DNA of 45,168 nt from Prorocentrum cordatum (Eukaryota > Sar > Dinophyceae > Prorocentrales > Prorocentraceae), in contig CAUYUJ010015016.1 of NCBI GenBank assembly GCA_963575745.1, positions 1,053,681 through 1,098,848 of the forward strand, in the 5' to 3' direction. Below, piece by piece: positions 20,041 through 31,784 of this stretch. The notes beneath the pieces were generated by a model, which worked only from the letters and a program-made list of their open reading frames with translations, was not told where the DNA came from and ran no database searches. A program made the translations under genes and the position numbers. The number at the start of each line of letters is the position of its first letter. Position 1 is the first letter of the stretch.

Positions 20041-20760
20041 CCACCCAGGGACGGCGAGGTCCCGCTCAGATCTGCGCGATGCCTCACCCCGCAGGACCCA
20101 CCAGCAGCCCTCGAAAGTGCCGACAGATTCGCAGATCACAGCCCTCCAGGCACGGCGAGGTCCCGCTCAGGTCCGCGCGGTGCCTCACTCCGCAGGACCC
20201 ACCAGCAGCCCTCGAAAGTGGCGTCAAGTTCGCAGATCGCAGCCCCCCAGGGACGGCGAGGTCCCGCTCAGGTCCGCGCGGTGCCTCACTCCGCAGGACC
20301 CGCCAGCAGCCCTCGACAGTGACGACAGTTCCGCAGATCGCAGCCCCCCAGGGACGGCGAGGTCTCACAAAGATCTGCGCGGCGCCTCACTCCGCAGGGC
20401 CCACGAGCAGTCCTCGAAAGTGGCGACGGTTTCGCAGATCGGAGCCCCCCAGGCACGGCGAGGTCCCGCTCAGATCTGCGCGGTGCCTCACCCCGCAGGA
20501 CCCACCAGCAGCCCTCGAAAGTGGCGACAAGTTCGCAGATCGCAGCCCCCCAGGGACGGCGAGGTCCCGCTCAGATCTGCGCGGTGCCTCACTCCGCAGG
20601 ACCCACCAGCAGCGTTCGAAAGTGGCGACAGTTTCGCAGATCGCAGCCCCCATCGTCGGCGAAGAGAGGGCAGGAGGAGGCGGGAGGCGGGAGGAGAAGG
20701 ACGCGACCACACCCTTGCACTCAAAACAAATACCCAACCAAGGAGGGTTGGTAATAATAA
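20040..20760. repeat. GC-rich satellite block 4 with tail
   Basis: Six monomers in plus orientation, the purine-rich tail (20655-20705) and the stem-loop near 20731-20750, followed by a TAA microsatellite. Confidence 0.92.
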
Positions 20761-20864
20761 TAATAATAACAATAATAATAATACTAATCAGATATAATTA
20801 AGTATCCCAGTGCGACCATACCTAGGAATTGGAGCCCCTAGGAAAGCAGCCTTAGTAGTAACGG

Positions 20865-21240
20865 TAAAGCTAAGCTAAAGCTAAGCTAAAGCTACTATAC
20901 AGTTAAGTTAAATCTAAACTACAGCTAAGCTAAATCTAAGCTAAATCTAAGCTAAAGTTAAGCTAACGCTTAGCTAAAGCTAAGCTACAGCTAAGCTGAA
21001 TCTAAGATAAACATAAGCTAAAGGTAAGCTAAATTTAAGCTAAAGCTAAACTACAGCGATGCTAAGATAAGCTAAAGTTAAGTTAAAATTAAGATAAAGC
21101 TAAAGCTAAATCTAATGCTAAAGCTAAAGCTAAATCTAAAGCTGAAGTTAAAGCTAAAGCTAAAGCTAAAGCTACAGCTAAAGCTAAAGCTAATGCCAAA
21201 GCTAAAGCTGAAGCTAAAGCTAAAGCTAAAACTAAAGCTA
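20865..21240. repeat. AAGCTA hexamer repeat
   Basis: A long tract of AAGCTA with variants (aaatcta, aagctac, aagttaa), becoming most regular at 21110-21240. The unit is not the dinoflagellate or plant telomere heptamer TTTAGGG. Coding is not supported. Confidence 0.92.
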
Positions 21241-21590
21241 GGGGACGTAACTGGGGGAACCGCGGGGCGGATACTGGGGAAACCGCCCGGGGCGGGTTAC
21301 ACTGCCCAGCCCTTTAAACTTCCGAGTAAGAACCCTTCCAGGCAGAGCCTACGTAGGGAAAGATCAAAATAACAAATGCTACTACGAAATATAAAAAGAA
21401 TAACTAATAATATAAAGAATAGAAAATAATACACAGATTGATAATAATAGAAATACTAATGAGAACCATAAGAATAATACCAATAATAATAGTATTAACG
21501 ATAACAAATAATACTAATACTAACGATGATACTAACAATCATGATATGAATATATTACTAGCAACAACAAGAACAACAATCATAATAGTA
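21241..21590. other. AT-rich unique stretch, no gene seen
   Basis: A short GC-rich piece (ggggacgtaactgggggaac) is followed by AAT/AAC-rich DNA. I see no open frame or RNA signature. Confidence 0.6.
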
Positions 21591-22640
21591 GTGTGACAAT
21601 ACGATTGGCAATAATAATAATGAGATTAGGAATGCATGAGAAAAAAGCCAGCGCTGCCGCTGCTTCCGCCGCAGCTGCTACCGCCGCTGCCATGGCCGCT
21701 GCCACTGCCGCTGCTGCTGCGGACACCACCGCTGTCGAATCCGCCGCCTCCTCCGCCCGCCCAGCGCGGGCCCGCGGGGGGGCGGCGCGAGCACCGCCAT
21801 GGCTGTCGTGGGCGACCCCAACCAGAAGCGGCCTGCATCGGATCGCTGGAGCGGATCGAATCATGCATCGAGCCGGGCAGAAGCAGCACGGGGTCGAGAT
21901 CGAATCGGATCGGCGGCGCCAAGATGCACAAATATGCGCCGCGCAAGCATCGGGCCGCATCGGACGCTGTCTCGGAATGTCTTCGTCGAATGGGATCGGA
22001 CCCAGCGAAGTCGTTGTCGAATCGGATCGATCGAATCGGAATGGGCCATGCCTACTGGGCGTGGGGGGCGGCGGGGCGGGTCAAAGCGCACGACGCTTCC
22101 AGAGAAGGTTCAGACAACCCAGGAGGACAACGATGACGAGGACGGGGACGGGGCAGGGAGGGGGACGCGAACAGGGACATCGACGACGACGACAAGGACG
22201 ACGAGGACGAGGACGAGGACGACGACGACCACGACAACGACAATGATGGGGACCAGAAGAGGAGAATAGGCCAGACATACGAGCCCGCAGCGCCCTCTGG
22301 GCGCTTCCTGAGAGGGAAAACAAACCCGTCGTGGAAATGTCACCCTGCCAGGAGACCCTAACCAGCATCAGTCGGGCACGTCCTCCGACGAGGCGGATTT
22401 GGGAGGAAAAATTCGCCGGCCCAGCGGGCCAGAGGCGTGCTAAGATCTCCGGTAACACATTAACCGTATTTCTCGTTCGCGCGCGCGTGGCGGCCCCTGG
22501 GGACCCCTGGACGACAAGTACCCCGGCCGATGCCCCGGCCGATGCCCAGGCGATGCCTGGCTGACTCCGCTGGGGCGCTCCGGGAGCGCGCAGAAGAGGG
22601 CGCCGGGACGCCCCCTGCACGGCCCGAGAGGCCCCGAGTC
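21591..22640. other. Low-complexity GC-rich stretch, no gene supported
   Basis: It contains a GCC/GCT-rich tract (21645-21745), a segment of cgaatcggatcg-like repeats (21840-22045) and a GAC/GACGAG tract (22130-22250). Open frames of 150-220 residues exist in several overlapping frames but translate to Ala, Arg or Thr runs with no domain, so I regard them as compositional. Confidence 0.6.
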
Positions 22641-23185
22641 GCCGAAAGATCGTTCAAGGACGCTCAAGATGGTCTCCAGATGGCCCGAGGCACCCACGAT
22701 GGCTTCCAGACGGCCCACGACGCGTACAAGACCCCCGAAGAGGCCACCAAGAGGCCTCCAGAAAGAACCCCAAGAAGGCCCCGAGAGGCCCGAATCGGAA
22801 CTTTCACGATGGCTTTTGAAAAATGTTGGCCTTCTCGCTTTTTCGGCTTTCCAATACTCCAGTACGGCCCAAGAGGCCCCCAAGACCGCCCCAAGACGGC
22901 CCAAGAAGCCTCCAAGAGGGCCCCAAGACGGCCCAAGATGGCCCAAAGACAGCAGAAGAGGCGCCCAAGATGGCCCAAGAGGGCCCCAAAACGGCCCCAA
23001 GACGGGGACCAGGAACCGAAAAGTCATGCCTTCAGCCCCAAGAAGCCCCCAGGAGGCCCCAAAGGGCCCCCGAGAGGCACCCCAAGAAGCCCCAAGAGGC
23101 CCCAACACGGCCCCCAAGAGGCTTCAAAACTGCCTCCAAGAGGCCCCCAAGAGGCCCCAACACGGCCCCCGAGCGGCGAGGGAGT
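22641..23185. repeat. Degenerate short repeat rich in CCAAGANGGCC
   Basis: Irregular copies of an 11-12 nt unit such as ccaagaggcccc, ccaagacggccc and ccaagatggccc. A related stretch lies at 38860-39060 (gaggcccgaagagg type). Both end in the same sequence, gggccggcggaatgagcgaa, so the two are probably copies of one repeat family. Confidence 0.75.
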
Positions 23186-23280
23186 TATGGGCCGGCGGAA
23201 TGAGCGAAGCGATTAATACAAATTATCCCAGCAAAGCAACCTAACATCGAAATGTAGAAGCATAGCTGGAGGCATGCAGC
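23186..23280. repeat. Dispersed repeat edge: gggccggcggaatgagcgaa
   Basis: The motif at about 23189-23212 recurs at 39070-39095 at the end of a similar GC-rich repeat. It is followed here by the 50-bp repeat shared with 941-995. The next 260 bases (23281-23540) are AGT/GTA-rich with no gene. Confidence 0.65.
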
Positions 23281-23544
23281 AGCAGTAACAGTCACAGTAG
23301 TAGTAGCAATAAGAGCAGGAGAGATGAAACAGTGGTAACAGTGAAGTAGTAGTTGTAGTTGGCGGGAGAGAACGAGTGAAGTGTAGTAGTAGTAGTGGGT
23401 GTAGTGATAACAGCGAAGTGAAGTATAGTTGGAGTGGGTGGATGGCAGTAGTAGTAACAGTGAAGTACGGCGGATGTCTTGGATAGTAGAATGGTGGTAG
23501 GGGAAATTCGCCCCCGTAGTAACGGTATCAGTAGAAGTGATAGT

Positions 23545-23935
23545 AGAATGTATGTCGAAACGAGACACTGCTATCAATGCACGGAGCTTGAACGGATGTA
23601 TTTGCAAACTAGACACTGCTATCAACGCACGGAGCTTGAATGGATATGTGGTCAAACAAGACACTGCGATCAACGCACGAAGCTTGAATGGATGTATGTC
23701 CAAACGAGACACTGCTATCAACGCACGTAGCTTGAATGGATGTATGTCCAGAAGAGACACTGCTATGAACGCAAGGAGCTTGAATGGATGTATGTCCAGA
23801 GGAGACACTGCTATCAACGCACGTAGCTTGAATGGATGTATGTCCAAACGAGACACTGCTATCAACGCACGGAGCTTCAATGGATGTAGGTGCAAACGAG
23901 ACACTCCTATCAACGGATTGAGTCTCAAACGATTT
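23545..23935. repeat. 48-bp tandem array A (downstream of the Rep/helicase gene)
   Basis: About eight copies of a 48-bp unit made of cgagacactgctatcaacgc, acggagcttgaatggatgta and tgtccaaa. The first copy is the most diverged. It lies about 230 bases past the stop of the Rep/helicase gene. The unit is three-fold in length, so it gives repetitive open frames that are not genes. Confidence 0.93.
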
Positions 23936-24162
23936 ATTGGTATCAATGGTTTTAACACCACAACAGGGGCTCGAAGCTCTTGTGTTTGCATCTCTCGTCA
24001 CGCTCTTTCGAAGGCGCTGGTGCGTACCATCGTTTGCACAGCAGCACCAGTGCACATAGTATGCAGACGGAGGAGCCCCGTAACTCACTACGCACGGGTA
24101 CAGCACTAGACGGAGGAGCACCGCATCTCACTACGCCCCGTATCTCAGTACGCCCCGTAGAG

Positions 24163-27100
24163 CTAGGCTCGTGCAGGCCAGCCTAGCTCTTGTCGGGCTT
24201 TCGCGCAAGCGATCTTCGTCGCGGCAATCTTGTCCGCGAAGAGCTCCGAGAAGGCCTTGGCGATCTGTTCCGGGGGGCCGGGTTCGATGATGCTTCGGTC
24301 AGGCAAGCCGTGGCTCAAGAGCTGGCCGAAGCTCCTGGGCCGCGACAGGCTGACGTAGTAGGCCAGCCAAATGGACTCTTTCTTGAGTCCTGGCGGAAAC
24401 GCCCAGTGCACGATGAAGCCTGGGTCCGCCGTCTTGCCCTGCACGCCGTGCAGAGTGCCCTGCTTCCTGGGCAGCACGGTCAACTGCGTCCTGGATACCG
24501 AGATGGCTGGGCCACCTGCCGCTGGTTTGAACTTCCAGGGGCGGGCCTGCGCAGCGATCGCGAGCACTCCGCGCAGGTCGGGGCCAGCAGGCTGAGAAGC
24601 ACTGCCAGCTGTCACTGGCGCGGTCGTCAAGAAGAGTTCATCGCTGTTGTCCATCTTGACATAGACGGCCTTTGGCATGTAGTGGAGTAGTACAATGCCA
24701 TCCGAGATAATGGACGGACGGCCTTCCACTGGAGGCTCCAGAGCGCGCATCTCTATGCCTACCACCTTGCCCGGCGCGCCACGGACATACTGAGGTGGCA
24801 AGACGGACTCCGTCAGGATGACCTCCATGCCGATGAAGAGCGGCAGCAGTCCCGGCATTTTTGCGGTAGCGCCGATGTTGGGCATCGCGCGCATCTCGTC
24901 GAAGTCAGGCTTCGCAAGGCGCGCAGGTGGTCTGTCGATTGCCGGCACGTAGAAGAGCAGCTGGCCAGCATCGTGCGCATCAAGCTTGGCCTGCGCATGC
25001 ATGGCGTAAGAGACGATGCGCCACTCATATGCCGACTCGTACCAGCCTCGTGCTGCACGCAACCGATGATCCCACTGAGGTTGCTGAGGGGCTTCGCTGC
25101 TGGTGGCAGCAGGCTGAACAGCACCGCTGGGGCTAAGGACCTCTGTTTTGACGATCGCCTGCCAGCTCTCCTCAGATATCTTTTTGCCGCCTGGAGTCCT
25201 CATGGCGTGGAGGACCTCGAGCTGCAACGGGTCTGTAAAGCGCTGCATCTGCAAGAAGTCGATGACGTACTCGAATTCGGCGAGCAATTTCCTACCTTGT
25301 TGGTGCTCGTAGGACTGGCCCGCGGGAGGCGCCAGCAGAGAGGCGGTGGCGGGGACCGGCGGCAACTGGTAGAAGTCCCCGCGCAGGATCTTCACCGCCA
25401 TGCGCCCCCACGTCTCCTGCGGGCGCATGTACTTCGCGGGGTCGAGGTTGTAGCGCAACGCCCTGCCGTAGGTCGTGCGCAGTGCATCGGCATGCAGCAG
25501 GGGCCCCGGCACAGCACCCAGCTCATCGATCACGTCGACGCCGAGTGTGCCTGTGAGGCGGTCCAACTTCATCTGCGTCTGCGAGGTCAAGCGCAGCCTG
25601 GCGGTCTGCAGGGAGTCCGCCATGAGCAGCCCGTTGGAGGAGTGCATAGTTCTTCCGCGCGGGCCAAGATTGTGTGCCGCGTGGTTGGACTGTGCTTTGC
25701 CGAGGTACCCTTGCTCGCCGAAGTAGGTGATGGCCATCGGCTCCACCACTTTGGAGAGGGTGCGTGTCTTGCCGACGCCGCCCCCCCCGAGCCAGATCGC
25801 TCTGTGGTTGCCCGTCGCGGACACCACGGGGAGCAGATGCGTTGTCTTGTCTGGCCTGCCGTCAAAACGTTTCTGCAGGGACAGCGCGAACAACGCCACC
25901 GCGTCAATCTGCTCCTCCGTACACTCGGCATCATTGACAAGCTTCCACGCAACAGCCGCCGGGCCCTGCATGGCCAAGAGCTGTGGCACGAGCTCCGGCT
26001 GCGCGTCCCCGGCAGCAGGCTGAGGAGCACCGCTGGGTAGCCAGTCGTCCGCAGCCTCGGGCAAGGTCTCTCCATCCGGGCTCGCTTGCTTCTTTTGGAG
26101 CGCAATGCTTTGCTGCTGTAGGGCGAGCATGTCAGAAAAGGTCTCGTCCAGCCGCGTGCCCTGATGTTCCCGCGCGCCGCTGCTGGCTGGCAGTGCAAAG
26201 CTGGGCTGCAGCATGCCGCTGTACGCTCGGTCGAGGTTCTTCAACTGCTTATCGGCGTAGCTGAGGCGGCCCTTCTGGTCCAAGCGCTGCAGTTGGTCTT
26301 GCTGTAGGGCCAGCTCGGTTGCTCTGACGTGGTCCCGCAGCGGAAACCGGGAGATCTCGGTAATCGCGGCGTCCTCCACGTCCTCCTCTACGTCGCTGCC
26401 GCCGCCTCCACCCACGTCAACGAGCTCCAGCGGGACTCGCCCCTTGGGCCCTTCGGCATCGCTCGCGGAGTCCTCATCCGCCTCGAGGTGTGCAGTCGCT
26501 GCTGGCCGAGGCTTAACCCGCGCCTCCGCCGCGAGGTCCACGTGCGCCAGCACGTCTCGCGCCACGTACGCACAGAACTCCACCAGGGTGCACTTGTCCT
26601 CGTGCCACCGGCAATGGTGGTCACTGAAGGCGAGGATGCGCCGTGCCGCCTCCGCTGGCATGCGCCGCGCCAGCTGGGACCTTGCGAAGTGCGCTAGGCT
26701 GAGGAGCACCAGCTCGCCCTCCTCAAGGTTCACCCGGGGCTCTTTCAGCTCGGAGAAAAGGGTTGCGTCCGCGAGCACGAGCCTCTTGCGGGCCAGGCGG
26801 CTCCTGGAGTCTGCGCGCGCTGCCAACACGTGGATCTCCGCGCACCGAAGCCGCCACGCCCGCTCGAACGAGTATGGGCGCACGGCGGGGCAGTCGCAGT
26901 TCCTCAACATATGGCTGTACCGAGTAACGCAGCCAAAAGAGAGGGGACACTCGCACGCCCAAGGCGTGAAGAGGAGGGCCTTGAAGAGCGAGTTCTGCTC
27001 GGGGTCCTGTGCCCAGGTCGGGCACTGGAAGCCATCGATGGTGGGGGCGTGGGTCCGCGTCAACTGGACCTCCTGCATGTACCGCTGAGCCATGACGTAG

Positions 27101-29916
27101 TGGTTCTCGAAGGCGAAGAATCGCGGTCCAGAAGCTTTGACCCGGCTCGGCTTGAGGACTCGCCGGACGTACATCCTGTAGACGTAGTACGGCATGGTCT
27201 GGAGGCGAGGGCCTCTGTGGGCGTAGTCGTCGGCCGTGTTCGTGCTGGTGGTGCACACGTGCATGTCGTCGCACTCCGCACCGCCACCCTGCTCATCACC
27301 AGCAGGGGTGTCTCCAGGAGGCTGAGGAGCACCGCTGGTGTCACCTGCTGCGTCCTCCTCCTCGTTGTCGGCGTCAGGGATCTGGATGCGGACTGCTTGT
27401 ATTGGCACTTGATCATTATGCGTCTCCTCGCCCGAACCTTCATGGTTTAGCAAGCGTTTGCACTGCTGGCAGGCCCACTGTAGTTGTCTCGTGAAGAGCC
27501 GCACATTGTGGTGCGACTGGAGGCAGTCGCCGCCTGTGAGGATGTGCACGGCCACCTCCGTCGTGGAGAGCCAGAAGCACCGGTTCGCCATCGACGCCAG
27601 GCGGATACAGACCCGCCGAGCGCGGCGAGCGAGATCCTCGCGCGTCCGGCCCCGTTTGGCCAGCGTCTGGTCCTCGCCATCAGCGCCGCCCTCACTGAGC
27701 ACCTTCCGGGCTTCCTCCTCCTTCTCGCCCCTCTCCTGCTGCTCCAGACGCTGCATGCCGGTGAGCATAGACTGGAAGAGCGGCGTCATGGACTCCATCA
27801 TCTTGCCCTGGTACTTCGTGATGTAGAAGTCCATGGAGAAAGCCTTCTGGAAAGCAGCTTGGAAGCTCTCCACGACAGATGCATCTGTCGGATGCAAGGA
27901 GCCACAACCGTAGAGCCACTTTTTGCGGCCGCCGAGTTGTTTGGATGAGCGCAATGCGATTGCCGACTCTGGGTTCTTCATGCTGGCCGTCTTCTTGGTA
28001 AGCCTTCTGCGCTTGGCCAGCTGAGCTGGGGCGGCCGCAGGCAGCCCGTCCTGGGCAGGCTGAGGAGCACCACCAGGCTGAAGCACTTCTGCTGCCTCGG
28101 CAGACTCGTCAGGCGCGCACATCAAGAACTGGAAATCCACGTTGCACCGGCTGGTCACTTGAGAGACGTCGTTGCTGGAGCTCCTGAACGGCTGGTCGCG
28201 TTTGACCTGGCAGCGGCACCGCTGGTTGCGGTCATCAGAGAAGTCGATGAACGGAGTCCGGACCAAAGGCTTGCCGCGCCGACGCACTCGCTCGGTGCGG
28301 CCTGCTAGACATAGCTGCTGGATGCGAAAGAACCAGAAGCGGCACGACGGGGTTCTGTTCGAGCGCAGACTCTCTTTGGCCTCGAGCTTCTTCTTGACGT
28401 ACTTGACGCACGTCTCGGTGCAGTCGTGCTCGTGGTTGGAGCAGATGTTGCAAAAGAAGTCATGGCTAAACGCTACCGCCCAAGCCTCCGCATCTGCGGT
28501 AATCTCCTCGACCGAAGCCGGCGAGCCATCGGGCTTGAGGACTTCCTGAATCGCTCCATCCTCGTTCGTCTGGAAGAGGCTAGCATGGCTGGCTGCCATG
28601 GCAGGCTGAGGAGCGCCACCTAGCTGCCCGAAGCTAGTTCGCTGGCGGTAGCTTGGAAACGTAGACTGAAAGGCTCCTGTGAGCGGGAGGCCCCGGTACG
28701 CTGCAGCGCCGATTGCAGGCATCCGGTTCTCTGCGGCTGCCCGCGCTCGCTCCTCCACCAGGTGCGGCTGCTCCACTGGCGGGCCGAGAGGCACCTCGTC
28801 GCGCAGGGTGCCGTCCTCCTCTTCCCCTCCGTCCATGCGGCTCTGTCGTTGCTGCCTGGCTGTGAAAGGCTCTGGCGCGACGTCAGGAAGCCCCAGCTGC
28901 CGTGCGGGCTCGTTGGCAGCTTCGTACTGCACGGTCTCCGCGGCGGAAAGAAGCGCAGTTCGCAGCTTCCGAGCGGCGGTGCGCAGCCCTCCGACCACGG
29001 CCGACCGCAGCCACGCCATCGTAGGCCCGATGACGCTGTGGCCTTTGCCGTGGCCACGCGTGAAGCCCCGACCCTGCGCTTCGAAAGGCGCTTGCACATC
29101 AGTGGTGCCTGGGGCCACGCACGGCTGCAGAGACGCTGCCACGTCGTCCTCCGTTGTCACCGCCTGTCGGGCTAGCGTTGTGCGGCCAACAAACAGGCGC
29201 TCTAAGCCGATGATGTAGCGGTAGTGAAGCTCCGTCATCAACAGGAAGAACTTGGCCTGCGCCCGCGGGTCTGCTGCCACTATCTGGTGCATCCGCTCCA
29301 GAGAAGGCATGGTCGGAGCTGCACTCCGCAGGTCAGGGCCAGCAGGCTGAGAAGCGCCGCCGGCTCTGGCCACCGCGCCAACCGCGCCCCCGCGAATGTC
29401 TAAGTGGCTCCGCTTTCCGGGCCCTTCGTGAAGCTGGAGGACCAACGGGCTGTACGTGTCTGCGAAGTTCGGTGTGACGAAGAAGCTGGCCGCGCCGAAC
29501 TTGAGGTTGTTGCCGTGCCCGTCGAAGCGGAGTGCGGTTTTCCGCCCCTCCGTGCCAGGCACATCGGAAGTGCTGAGTAGCAACGTCCTGAGGGCAGTCT
29601 TGACCTTCGCAGGCATGCCCGGGCGTGAAATGGCGGAGCCGATGCAATCGCCCGGCTTAGCGATGTTTAGCGCCTCCATGAAATCCTCCGCCGACGCCTC
29701 TGACAGGATCTGGAGGTCAGTGCCGAAGCCTTTCCTGCCAATCGCCGCCCGAGTGCCTTTCAAGAGCCGCAGCCGGCGGATCACGTCGCCGAGGACAGCA
29801 ATGATCTCTGGCGAGCTGAAGCGGCTCTGGCAGGCTGCCTCGTAGGGCTCCTCGTCGGTCGCGAGAGAGTACTCGAGCTCCTCCAGGTTGATCGGGCGCC
29901 GTGCGACCTCGAAGGA
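24163..29916 (-). CDS. Helitron-like Rep/PIF1 helicase, exon 2
   Basis: Encodes 1917 residues after the intron at 29917-30425; internal Met at 29784. In order: a Helitron-type N-domain (about 45-250; [12 protein letters not shown] and [13 protein letters not shown]), a Cys/His cluster [11 protein letters not shown] near 490, the Rep-type tyrosine motif YITKY (Tyr698 and Tyr702), a region with [10 protein letters not shown] typical of the family, then a PIF1/SF1B helicase: Walker A GGGGVGKT (Lys about 1383), Walker B DELGAV near 1464, GDFYQLPPV near 1510 and [10 protein letters not shown] near 1852. Family knowledge: such proteins nick and unwind DNA during rolling-circle transposition. I do not find a clear HUH motif. 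Seven copies of the hexapeptide GA[SPV]QPA or a near variant interrupt the protein. Stop at 24163; frame unbroken. Confidence 0.88.
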   Translation of the reverse strand, partial: SFEVARRPINLEELEYSLATDEEPYEAACQSRFSSPEIIAVLGDVIRRLRLLKGTRAAIGRKGFGTDLQILSEASAEDFMEALNIAKPGDCIGSAISRPGMPAKVKTALRTLLLSTSDVPGTEGRKTALRFDGHGNNLKFGAASFFVTPNFADTYSPLVLQLHEGPGKRSHLDIRGGAVGAVARAGGASQPAGPDLRSAAPTMPSLERMHQIVAADPRAQAKFFLLMTELHYRYIIGLERLFVGRTTLARQAVTTEDDVAASLQPCVAPGTTDVQAPFEAQGRGFTRGHGKGHSVIGPTMAWLRSAVVGGLRTAARKLRTALLSAAETVQYEAANEPARQLGLPDVAPEPFTARQQRQSRMDGGEEEDGTLRDEVPLGPPVEQPHLVEERARAAAENRMPAIGAAAYRGLPLTGAFQSTFPSYRQRTSFGQLGGAPQPAMAASHASLFQTNEDGAIQEVLKPDGSPASVEEITADAEAWAVAFSHDFFCNICSNHEHDCTETCVKYVKKKLEAKESLRSNRTPSCRFWFFRIQQLCLAGRTERVRRRGKPLVRTPFIDFSDDRNQRCRCQVKRDQPFRSSSNDVSQVTSRCNVDFQFLMCAPDESAEAAEVLQPGGAPQPAQDGLPAAAPAQLAKRRRLTKKTASMKNPESAIALRSSKQLGGRKKWLYGCGSLHPTDASVVESFQAAFQKAFSMDFYITKYQGKMMESMTPLFQSMLTGMQRLEQQERGEKEEEARKVLSEGGADGEDQTLAKRGRTREDLARRARRVCIRLASMANRCFWLSTTEVAVHILTGGDCLQSHHNVRLFTRQLQWACQQCKRLLNHEGSGEETHNDQVPIQAVRIQIPDADNEEEDAAGDTSGAPQPPGDTPAGDEQGGGAECDDMHVCTTSTNTADDYAHRGPRLQTMPYYVYRMYVRRVLKPSRVKASGPRFFAFENHYVMAQRYMQEVQLTRTHAPTIDGFQCPTWAQDPEQNSLFKALLFTPWACECPLSFGCVTRYSHMLRNCDCPAVRPYSFERAWRLRCAEIHVLAARADSRSRLARKRLVLADATLFSELKEPRVNLEEGELVLLSLAHFARSQLARRMPAEAARRILAFSDHHCRWHEDKCTLVEFCAYVARDVLAHVDLAAEARVKPRPAATAHLEADEDSASDAEGPKGRVPLELVDVGGGGGSDVEEDVEDAAITEISRFPLRDHVRATELALQQDQLQRLDQKGRLSYADKQLKNLDRAYSGMLQPSFALPASSGAREHQGTRLDETFSDMLALQQQSIALQKKQASPDGETLPEAADDWLPSGAPQPAAGDAQPELVPQLLAMQGPAAVAWKLVNDAECTEEQIDAVALFALSLQKRFDGRPDKTTHLLPVVSATGNHRAIWLGGGGVGKTRTLSKVVEPMAITYFGEQGYLGKAQSNHAAHNLGPRGRTMHSSNGLLMADSLQTARLRLTSQTQMKLDRLTGTLGVDVIDELGAVPGPLLHADALRTTYGRALRYNLDPAKYMRPQETWGRMAVKILRGDFYQLPPVPATASLLAPPAGQSYEHQQGRKLLAEFEYVIDFLQMQRFTDPLQLEVLHAMRTPGGKKISEESWQAIVKTEVLSPSGAVQPAATSSEAPQQPQWDHRLRAARGWYESAYEWRIVSYAMHAQAKLDAHDAGQLLFYVPAIDRPPARLAKPDFDEMRAMPNIGATAKMPGLLPLFIGMEVILTESVLPPQYVRGAPGKVVGIEMRALEPPVEGRPSIISDGIVLLHYMPKAVYVKMDNSDELFLTTAPVTAGSASQPAGPDLRGVLAIAAQARPWKFKPAAGGPAISVSRTQLTVLPRKQGTLHGVQGKTADPGFIVHWAFPPGLKKESIWLAYYVSLSRPRSFGQLLSHGLPDRSIIEPGPPEQIAKAFSELFADKIAATKIACAKARQELGWPARA

Positions 29917-30425
29917 CTAGGAAACGAGACACTGCTATGGAGACATGTAGGTCCAAACGCAACCTTGCTATCAATGGATGTATGTCCAAACGAGACACTG
30001 CTATCAACACATGCATGTCCAAACGAGACACTGCTATCAACACATGTAGGTCCAAACGGAACAGTGCTATCAATGGATGTAGGTCCAAACGAGACACTGC
30101 TATCAACATGTGTAGGTCCAAACGAGACACTGCTATCAACACACGTAGGTCCAAACGAGACAGTGGTATCAGTGGGTGTAGATCCAAACGAGACACTGCT
30201 ATCAACACATGTAGGTCCAAACGAGACACTGCTATCAACGCATGTAGGTACAAACAAGACACTGCTATCAATGGATATAGGTCCAAACGAGACACTGCCA
30301 TCAACACATGTAGGTCCAAAACGAGACATTGCTAACAACACATGTAGGTCCAAACGAGACACTGCTATCAATGGATCGACTCCTCTATCAACACTGGTAG
30401 CATAGGTAGTATTCCTGGGGAAGAC
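29917..30425 (-). other. Predicted GT-AG intron filled with a 33-bp tandem array
   Basis: The minus strand reads CTGTTCGAACAG, then GTCTTCCCC at the left border, and GTTTCCTAG then TCCTTCGAGG at the right border. Removing 509 bp joins the upstream frame (RPMLFEQ) to the downstream one ([17 protein letters not shown]) in phase 0. Nearly the whole intron is about 14 copies of a 33-bp unit (cgagacactgctatcaacac plus atgtaggtccaaa), a shortened form of the 48-bp repeat. Without splicing, the upstream frame reads through the repeat and stops at 29781 in the wrong register. Confidence 0.8.
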
Positions 30426-31784
30426 CTGTTCGAACAGCATGGGCCGCTCCCGCTCGAGGTTCGGCGCGCCGTCCCCGAACCAGAACTCTGTGTAGCACGC
30501 CGGCCAGGACCTGCTGTCGAAAGAACTCAAGGGTTTCTGCGTAGGCACCGAAAAGGAGTGCGGGCCCACAGCCCTGCACGCGTCTGCTCCTGCTTGCGCT
30601 TTCTCCAGCACCACCTGCGCTCGCTCGTCGAACGAGCGAGCAGCACTCTGTACATCGAGAACCATGCTGCGCATCGTATGCCTGCCGCCTTCGTCGGCAA
30701 CAGGCTGAAGAGCACCGCTGCTGTCTGCCACTGTCGGTGTCACCTCGTTCTTGGCGATGCGTGCTGCCTGCTCCTGCAGCGCCACCAGCGTGCCTTGCAG
30801 CGCTTGCATCATTCGGACTGGAGCGATGTCATGCACTGGATCCACTGCAACTGTGAACTCTGCCACATTCTCATGCAGGTAGGCCATGTCAGGCTGTTCT
30901 GCTGCTTCTCCGTCTTTGTCTGTCTCTTTCTCCTCGTCAGACTCGTCTCCCGCCTCGTCGTCTCTGCCCACTTCCGGCGCCCTGGATGCTGGCCCCAACA
31001 GACGTACCGGGGCTTTGTCCGCACCGTCCACTGGTTGCAGACAGGCTTGGATGTGGTCTGGCACGCCGTCCTCCGGCAGCCGTGTCGGGGCAACATCCTC
31101 CCGGACGGATACCTCGGAAAAGGTTGCGCACTGCTGCTTGCGCTCCCTCACGATCTGCATATACTCGCCGCGCTTGACTGTTGCCCAGTACGCCTTGTGG
31201 AGTTTGTGCGCGGCGCCCGAGAAAACGATGTTCAGAGAGTCCACAAGCGCGCCCTGCTCCGGGGGCAGCTCCATGGTCGGGATTTGCGCCGTGGGCTGGG
31301 CGAAGAGGATAGTGTTGCCCGAGATGCCTTTCTGCTGGACATCCGGAGCGCCCTTGCCGAGGCGGACTTGCTTCCAACAGCATCGGCCAAGGGACGCCAG
31401 CATCTTAGTAGCCTTCGAAGCGTTGCGGACGAGCATGAGCTCCCGGCCGATCCAGTTGTCGTTGACCAGTGCGTTTAACGGCATCTTCGGTTTCTCGACG
31501 CACAAATCATTCAGGCAATCCCAACAGACCCACACCAACGCGTTGGGATCACCCACCCCTGCGCACGGAGGCCCGTCGTCTGCAGGCTGAGAACCTCCGT
31601 CGGGCCTGTCGGGAGCAGGCTGAGAAGCACCGCAGGTGCCCGTCGTTGCTTCTGGTGGTGCAACCACAGGGACTCGACGGGAGTGCAGCAACCACCGCCA
31701 CTCTGGGTGCTCCGGGTGCTGAACGCTGGAGGCGTGCAGCTGTTCGTACGGGATCAAAGGCCACCGCTGCCTGTACCTGTCCAC
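30426..31784 (-). CDS. Helitron-like protein, exon 1, DUF6570-type segment
   Basis: 453 codons ending exactly at the predicted 5' splice site. The segment VWVCWDCLNDL with KPKMPLNALVNDNWIG, then a stretch with GNTILFAQP, resembles the DUF6570 domain found ahead of the helicase in Helitron-like proteins. It is followed by an acidic linker and by ACYTEFWFGDGAPNLERERP, which leads into the exon 2 domain. Three copies of the GASQPA-type insert are present (CGASQPAP, GGSQPAD, SGALQPV). The open frame begins with an ATG at 31784, but upstream homologous-looking sequence continues in another frame, so this Met is not taken as the gene start. Confidence 0.8.

Larger units (their letters stand above)
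18867..20830. repeat. Inverted duplication of about 2 kb with nested satellite and linker
   Basis: The outer ends are a 25-30 bp inverted repeat (aattcctaggtagggtcgca at 18876 against tgcgaccatacctaggaatt at 20811). Just inside, both arms have AT-rich trinucleotide microsatellites, then the stem-loop linker and the purine-rich satellite tail. A diagnostic variant (cgaacgctgctgg at left, ccagcagcgttcg at right) is shared, so the arms are copies of one another. The centre (about 19560-20040) holds two linker copies and a small piece of satellite. Confidence 0.85.

Noticed and set aside
21593-22269. Alanine-rich and threonine-rich frames that might be a gene
   Set aside because: Several overlapping frames are equally open, composition follows GCC and GAC tracts, and there is no recognisable domain.
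22440-23240. Overlapping frames of 190-230 residues with Gly/Pro/Trp/Leu repeats
   Set aside because: They follow the degenerate CCAAGANGGCC repeat and are open in several frames on both strands.
28425-28450. HEHDC in exon 2 as the HUH motif of the Rep nuclease
   Set aside because: The central residue is Glu, not hydrophobic, and the setting is a Cys/His cluster; I regard it as metal-binding and leave the HUH motif unassigned.
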